8,677 nucleotides of DNA from Peptococcaceae bacterium (GTDB taxonomy: Bacteria; Bacillota; Peptococcia; Peptococcales; Peptococcaceae): assembly GCA_900756555.1 (NCBI GenBank), contig CAAEKP010000147.1, positions 1 through 8,677 of the forward strand, written 5' to 3'. Shown one piece after another: positions 4,835 through 8,677 of this stretch. Below the pieces are notes generated by a model that was not told the origin of the DNA, did not search any database, and worked only from the letters and a program-made list of their open reading frames with translations. A program made the translations under genes and the position numbers. The stretch's first letter is position 1; each line of letters starts with the position of its first letter.

Positions 4835-6253
4835 CTATTCCGCGATACCTTGTATCAACTTAGGACTGCCCGCTGCTGCATCATCCACCAGCAAATAATC
4901 CAGCGGATTGCACGCCACGCCATCCTGATACACGCCAAAGCCCAAGCATGGCCCGGTAACCATGCCGGTTTTCCCTACAAAAGCAATGACATCGCCAGCC
5001 TGTACGCTGTCGCCCTGCTGCGCAAATACTTTTCCACAATGGCTGTAGCTGAGCATCATGCCAGACGCATGGTCAATCAACAGATAATTGCCCTGTTTTG
5101 GATCAAACCCGGTCTCCCGCACAATGCCATCGGCGGCAGCTAATACAATTTCGCCGTCAAAATCCTTACCGGTAATGCAGATTATTTCATTCATGATTTT
5201 TTCCTGCGTTACAGGATGCATCCGCTCGCCAAAGGTACTGCTAATCACTACCTCCTGCGCTGTCACCGGCCACTGCAACTGAATTTGTGACTGCGGTAGT
5301 TTTTCCTCTGCTGTCGCTGATGTGGCAAAAATCGAACAAGCTGCTAATGAGATTATCACAGCAGCAACAAACACAGACAGTCGCCGTTGTTTTTTCTGCA
5401 TAATCATTTTTATCCTCTCCTCCATACGTGTATATCCCTTTAATTGACTAAACATCCTATCTTGCTGTTTGCTGACCGCCTGCTGTAACAATAACAGCGC
5501 ATAAGTTTTTCTGCGCGCTGGTTCCAATTGTCGGGCAGTAGCGGCATCGCAAAACAACTCCAAGTCCTGCCGGCAGGCCCAATTCATCAGCCACACAGCC
5601 GGATTAAACCAATGCACACTGCGCACAATTAACAGCAGCCACTGCCACAGATAATCACCATGGCGAATGTGGTTCCATTCGTGGCGCAACACAATTTCCG
5701 CTTCCACTTTTGACCACGCCCGCTCTTTTGGCAGTAAAATTACTGGATGAAGAAAACCGTAGGTACATGGCACAGTCACCCACTGAGATTGACAAATATC
5801 ATACTTGCGCCATAAGGGATGCGCCTGCTGCCAGTGTAATATCTCCCCTTGCTCCACTGGCAGCGCAGTGCGGTACCAGCGGCGACAGCGCCAATGGTTG
5901 TACAAGGCAGTGCCAAAACATATCAGCGCTCCAATCAGCCATAAGCAGAAAAAACCACTTATTGCAGGCACAGTCATTTCTGATGTAAAATCAGTCGCAG
6001 CAGTCGTTACCGTATTTTCCATCAGCAGGCCAGCGGTTTCATCTATACTGCCTGACACCTGCGGTTTGCTCTGCCATAGCTGATAAATGCTGCATGGCGT
6101 GGCAATCCGAATCGGCAACAGCAAGCGTATCCCAGCCATCAGCCACAACCATAGGTAAAAGCCACTGGGCAAACGTTGCCCTGCCAACTTGCGCATTAAC
6201 AAAATCAGAACAATCAACGTGGTTCCCATCAAAGACAACTGCAATAAGGTCAT
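4835..6253 (-). CDS. BlaR1-type M56 membrane metalloprotease with a degenerate M23 (LytM) outer domain
   Basis: Hydrophobic segments lie near residues 4-20, 31-48, 100-116 and 292-312. The M56 protease site is the HEWNH zinc motif at 191-195, with a second acidic motif ELFCD at 232-236, on the cytoplasmic side by family precedent. After the last membrane segment, residues 330-455 are an M23/LytM fold (FGERMHPVTQ, AAADGIV, VQAGDVIAFVGKTG). M23 zinc ligands should be the H and D of HxGxD and the second H of HLH. Here these positions are N355, C359 and G438, with CLGFG where HLHFE is normal; only the upstream H405 remains. The outer domain should therefore bind rather than cut, probably peptidoglycan or a fragment of it. 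In BlaR1 this place is taken by the beta-lactam-binding domain. The gene starts one base after the stop of the repressor gene, with GAGGTG inside that gene's end, so translation is likely coupled. By family analogy the protease would inactivate the repressor after sensing. Confidence 0.88.
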   Translation of the reverse strand: MTLLQLSLMGTTLIVLILLMRKLAGQRLPSGFYLWLWLMAGIRLLLPIRIATPCSIYQLWQSKPQVSGSIDETAGLLMENTVTTAATDFTSEMTVPAISGFFCLWLIGALICFGTALYNHWRCRRWYRTALPVEQGEILHWQQAHPLWRKYDICQSQWVTVPCTYGFLHPVILLPKERAWSKVEAEIVLRHEWNHIRHGDYLWQWLLLIVRSVHWFNPAVWLMNWACRQDLELFCDAATARQLEPARRKTYALLLLQQAVSKQQDRMFSQLKGYTRMEERIKMIMQKKQRRLSVFVAAVIISLAACSIFATSATAEEKLPQSQIQLQWPVTAQEVVISSTFGERMHPVTQEKIMNEIICITGKDFDGEIVLAAADGIVRETGFDPKQGNYLLIDHASGMMLSYSHCGKVFAQQGDSVQAGDVIAFVGKTGMVTGPCLGFGVYQDGVACNPLDYLLVDDAAAGSPKLIQGIAE

Positions 6254-6254
6254 A

Positions 6255-6623
6255 TCACACCTCGCAATCTAACTGCTCCACCAGTTGTTTTAATTTTTTA
6301 ACCTCATCGGCAGACAACTGCTGATTTCCCAGCAACGACGCCACCAGACAGTCAGCAGAACCATCATATAATTTATCAATTAACTCTCTGGTCGCACAGG
6401 CCTGTGCCTGTTGACGGCTAATCAACGCAGTACAGTGAAACCCCGGATCCTGCCGCTGCACCGCACCTTTTTCCACACATTTTTTCAACACAGTATAGGT
6501 GGTAGTTTTGCTCCAGCCAACTGACTTTGCCAGTTCTGCCGCAATTTCTTTGGCAGTGGTTTCTCCCTCACGCCAGAGAATCTCCATAATTTTTAACTCA
6601 CTATCATATAATTTTGGCTCCAT
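6255..6623 (-). CDS. BlaI/MecI/CopY-family transcriptional repressor
   Basis: The 122 residues match the usual length of the family. Residues 5-75 form the winged helix (LYDSELKIMEILWREGETTA, then WSKTTTYTVLKKCVEKGAV), and the C-terminal third (DKLYDGSADCLVASLLGNQQ, then LSADEVKKLKQLVEQLD) is the dimerisation region. The start has AAGGAG 9 nt upstream (about 6633-6638). In BlaI systems the dimer occupies operators near its own promoter and is cleaved through the partner M56 protease. The next gene is such a protease, and two matching palindromes sit at the promoter, so self-regulation of this operon is strongly suggested. No beta-lactamase or penicillin-binding protein gene lies in the window, so other targets must be elsewhere. 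I give no symbol because the signal is unlikely to be a beta-lactam. Confidence 0.93.
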   Translation of the reverse strand: MEPKLYDSELKIMEILWREGETTAKEIAAELAKSVGWSKTTTYTVLKKCVEKGAVQRQDPGFHCTALISRQQAQACATRELIDKLYDGSADCLVASLLGNQQLSADEVKKLKQLVEQLDCEV

Positions 6624-6644
6624 CGCAGCCAGCTCCTTCCAGTG

Positions 6645-6660
6645 TTCTATTGCAATAGAA
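6645..6660. promoter_or_regulatory. Proximal repressor operator (perfect 16-bp palindrome)
   Basis: TTCTATTGCAATAGAA is a perfect palindrome in the leader of the repressor gene, about 15-30 nt downstream of the expected transcription start. It shares its half-site with the second palindrome at 6675-6690, centred 30 bp (about three helical turns) away. The position suits a roadblock site for the BlaI-type dimer. Confidence 0.75.
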
Positions 6661-6673
6661 TTTTTATAATTAC

Positions 6674-6702
6674 AGTCTATCGCAATAGAACGGAATTGTC
6701 AA
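6674..6702 (-). promoter_or_regulatory. Promoter of the BlaI/M56 operon with overlapping distal operator
   Basis: On the minus strand there is a perfect TTGACA (6702-6697), a 17-nt spacer and TAGACT (6679-6674). The imperfect palindrome TCTATCGCAATAGA (6676-6689) covers the -10 box and the end of the spacer, so bound repressor would block RNA polymerase directly. One mismatch at the centre separates it from the perfect operator at 6645-6660. Confidence 0.8.
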
Positions 6703-6752
6703 TAAAAAAATACTCGCACATTTGTTTTTCTGAAATATACTATAGCAATCAC

Positions 6753-6813
6753 AAAAAACAGTGGCAATTCCCATAAGCGCTGTTTCGCTTTCTGAGGATT
6801 GCCCCTGTTTTTT
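6753..6813. terminator. Hairpin terminator immediately after sbcC
   Basis: AAAAAACAGTGGCAAT (6753-6768) pairs with ATTGCCCCTGTTTTTT (6798-6813) apart from one mismatch. The long loop holds a second small stem, AAGCG/CGCTT. The minus-strand T-run is at 6758-6753. The structure starts directly at the sbcC stop codon and insulates the BlaI/M56 operon. Confidence 0.82.
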
Positions 6814-8677
6814 CTATTCTCTTATCTGAAATCTGGCGCTGCTGCCTTTTTCGCTGCTTTCTACCACCAGCCAGGCTGGAATCTGCTCTTTCAGTTCCGC
6901 TACGTGGGAGATCACGCCTACCAAGCGTCCGTGCTGCTGCAAATCCAGCAGGCAGGCCACGGTGGTTTCCAGTGAATCACTGTCCAGCGTGCCAAAGCCT
7001 TCATCGATGAAGATGGTGTTCAGCTCAATGCCTCCGCTGGTACTCTGCACCGTATCGGACAAACCCAGTGCCAGCGCCAGCGATGCTTTGAAGCCCTCGC
7101 CGCCGGATAAAGAGGACACTGCGCGAGGCCGTCCGGTAAAGTTGTCCATTACATCTAAATCCAACCCCGCAGTTTTACGCTTATCCTCTGCTTCACAGTG
7201 GCGCAGAAAATAATAGCGCCCGCCGGTCATCTTCAGCAATCGCTGATTGGCCTGCTCCAGCACTTGCAGGAAGTACGTCACCAGTACATAGGTTTCAAAG
7301 GACATACGCCAGTCGTTGTCACCATTGGCCAGTTTGGACAGACGCTGCACCATGGTGTACTGCTCCGCCAGCTGCTCCATCGCCGTGATTGCTTTTTGCG
7401 CCGCGGCAAAAATTTCTGCATTCTGCTCCCGCTCCATCCGCAGCTGATGATACTGGCTGGTGCCGGATTTCAACTGCAAAGCCAACTGATTCAACTGCTG
7501 CTTCATCTGCTGCAAATCCACTGGCTGCTGCCCCTGTAATTGCTGTTCATACTGTACAATTAGGCGGCTGTTGTTCTCTATCTGTGCCTGATAATCGCTG
7601 CACGCTTTCTGTAACGCCGTAATCTGCACCACCATGCGCCGCGCCCGCTCATACTGCACTTCATCGCCAAAGTGTAGCTGCCACTGCTGTTTCCAGTTTT
7701 CGGTCATCTGCTGCTGTGCCTGCCGTCTCTGCGTTAGCTGCTGCTGCTGTGCTTCCAGTTGTCCCTGCAATAAATGATACTGCTGCTCGGCCTGCTCCAT
7801 CTGCTGATGAATCTGCTGCACCTGTGCTTTCCAATCAGCTGGCAACGCGGACCAGCCCAGCAATTGTAAATATTGCTGCTGTTCTGTCTTCATCACTGTA
7901 ATTTTATCTTTTAAGGTTACACCCTCCTGATACACATCGCCCTTGCGCTGTTGAATGTCAGAAACCGTAGTCAGCCCTGTATCCTCCTGCAAGGATTGCC
8001 TGCGCTGCCGCAGTTCGCCTTCCAGTGAAGCCGTTTTGCTCAGAGCAGCCTGATAACCTTTGCGCATCTGCTCCAGCTTCTGTTCTTCCTGCTGAATGAT
8101 ACTGTCCGCCACACCAGCACCACCTGCATGATTCGGCGCCGGATGATGCACAGAGCCGCACACCGGGCAGGGCTGCCCCTCCTGTAAATCTGCCGCCAGT
8201 GAAGCGCCCAGATGGAGCCTCTGCTGTTGACGCAGCTGCCGAATCTGCTGCTCCTGCGCAGCAACGGTCTGTTCCTCCTGCTGTAACTGACGGCTCTGTA
8301 CCTGATACTGACTGGCAAGCTTCAGATACTGATTCATCTCCTGATATTGTTTCAGCAGTTTCTCTTTTTTTTCTTCTGCTTCCCGCAGATTTTCCTGCTG
8401 TTGCGCCAGCACATTAGCGGCCTCGGCCCGTTTGCGCCCGGTCAACGCCTGTTGCTGCGCTTTTTGCTGTTGCTGCTGCTGCCGCTGAATCTGCTGTTCC
8501 TGCTCTGCCACCAATCGTGCCTGCTGCTGACAGCCCTGCGCCGCCGGCTCCAATAAACTGGCTTTCTCTGCCTGCGCCAGCTGCTGCTGTTTCTGCATCA
8601 TCTGCGGGCGCTGCTGCTCCAACCGCTGCTGCTCCTTGCGCAATGTCTCCAACTGATGAAACTGATCCTGTATACGG
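6814..8677 (-). CDS. sbcC: Exonuclease SbcC, ATPase subunit of SbcCD (N-terminus cut by window edge)
   Basis: SbcC is the Rad50-like partner of the SbcD nuclease; together they open and degrade DNA ends and hairpins. About 620 residues are visible; the open frame continues to the right edge, so the Walker A part is outside. In fragment numbering, a long glutamine-rich coiled coil fills about 1-160, the zinc hook CPVCG (C170, C173) marks the apex, and the return coiled coil runs to about 430. The C-terminal ATPase half follows: the signature LSGGEGFKASLALALGLSD from 523, Walker B IFIDEGFGTLD with D558 and E559, and the H-loop VISHV near 587-591. The apparent TTG start at 8652 is internal, since coding sequence (RIQDQFHQ) precedes it. 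SbcD would be expected upstream, beyond the window. The coiled coil is unusually rich in glutamine, including a run of six, from dense CAG/CAA codons. Confidence 0.95.
   Translation of the reverse strand, partial: RIQDQFHQLETLRKEQQRLEQQRPQMMQKQQQLAQAEKASLLEPAAQGCQQQARLVAEQEQQIQRQQQQQQKAQQQALTGRKRAEAANVLAQQQENLREAEEKKEKLLKQYQEMNQYLKLASQYQVQSRQLQQEEQTVAAQEQQIRQLRQQQRLHLGASLAADLQEGQPCPVCGSVHHPAPNHAGGAGVADSIIQQEEQKLEQMRKGYQAALSKTASLEGELRQRRQSLQEDTGLTTVSDIQQRKGDVYQEGVTLKDKITVMKTEQQQYLQLLGWSALPADWKAQVQQIHQQMEQAEQQYHLLQGQLEAQQQQLTQRRQAQQQMTENWKQQWQLHFGDEVQYERARRMVVQITALQKACSDYQAQIENNSRLIVQYEQQLQGQQPVDLQQMKQQLNQLALQLKSGTSQYHQLRMEREQNAEIFAAAQKAITAMEQLAEQYTMVQRLSKLANGDNDWRMSFETYVLVTYFLQVLEQANQRLLKMTGGRYYFLRHCEAEDKRKTAGLDLDVMDNFTGRPRAVSSLSGGEGFKASLALALGLSDTVQSTSGGIELNTIFIDEGFGTLDSDSLETTVACLLDLQQHGRLVGVISHVAELKEQIPAWLVVESSEKGSSARFQIRE

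Noticed and set aside
1..8677. tRNA, rRNA, CRISPR arrays and complete insertion sequences
   Set aside because: No cloverleaf, rRNA-like stretch, regularly spaced repeat array or transposase with terminal inverted repeats was seen on either strand.

Overview
The window looks like a chromosomal segment of a Bacillota (Firmicutes) bacterium, perhaps of the Negativicutes. The support is indirect: roughly balanced base composition, Gram-positive-style GGAGG ribosome binding sites, a BlaI/BlaR1-type regulator pair, an RNase HI with a viroplasmin-like N-terminus, and a CPxCG-hook SbcC. The genus cannot be fixed from the sequence alone. Every convincing gene is on the minus strand, so transcription runs from right to left.

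In order of transcription: (1) 8677-6814 is the C-terminal two thirds or so of SbcC, the ATPase of the SbcCD nuclease, closed by a hairpin terminator. (2) 6623-4835 is a two-gene operon of a BlaI-type repressor and a BlaR1-type M56 membrane metalloprotease. Its outer C-terminal domain is an M23/LytM fold that has lost its zinc ligands. A strong promoter carries two palindromic operators 30 bp apart, and a bidirectional hairpin ends the operon. (3) 4385-3867 is a small, degenerate, C-terminally truncated Rpn/PD-(D/E)XK 'transposase'-type gene. It is flanked by direct 52-bp repeats and followed by a terminator hairpin. (4) 3560-861 encodes an 899-residue protein joining two RNA polymerase alpha-CTD modules to a winged-helix-like segment and a sigma-70 region 4 helix-turn-helix, with about 560 further residues I do not recognise. 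Just upstream is a 28-bp palindrome whose core differs by one base from the bacterial parS sequence. A small Fis-like HTH gene with a +1 frameshift follows 22 nt downstream. (5) A second hairpin terminator, a diverged copy of the one after the Rpn-like gene, precedes a strong promoter and the N-terminal 150 residues of RNase HI, which runs off the left edge.

The SbcC and RNase HI genes are ordinary genome-maintenance genes. The BlaI/M56 pair reads as a self-contained envelope-stress switch without an adjacent target gene. The part between them (about 515-4640) is the unusual part. It holds a protein that copies the promoter-recognition surfaces of both the alpha subunit and sigma, a small HTH partner, a parS-like site at its promoter, a decayed nuclease gene, and short dispersed repeats at the boundaries between units. 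This suggests an accessory locus built from modules, whose large protein probably acts at promoters or on transcription; that role is inferred.
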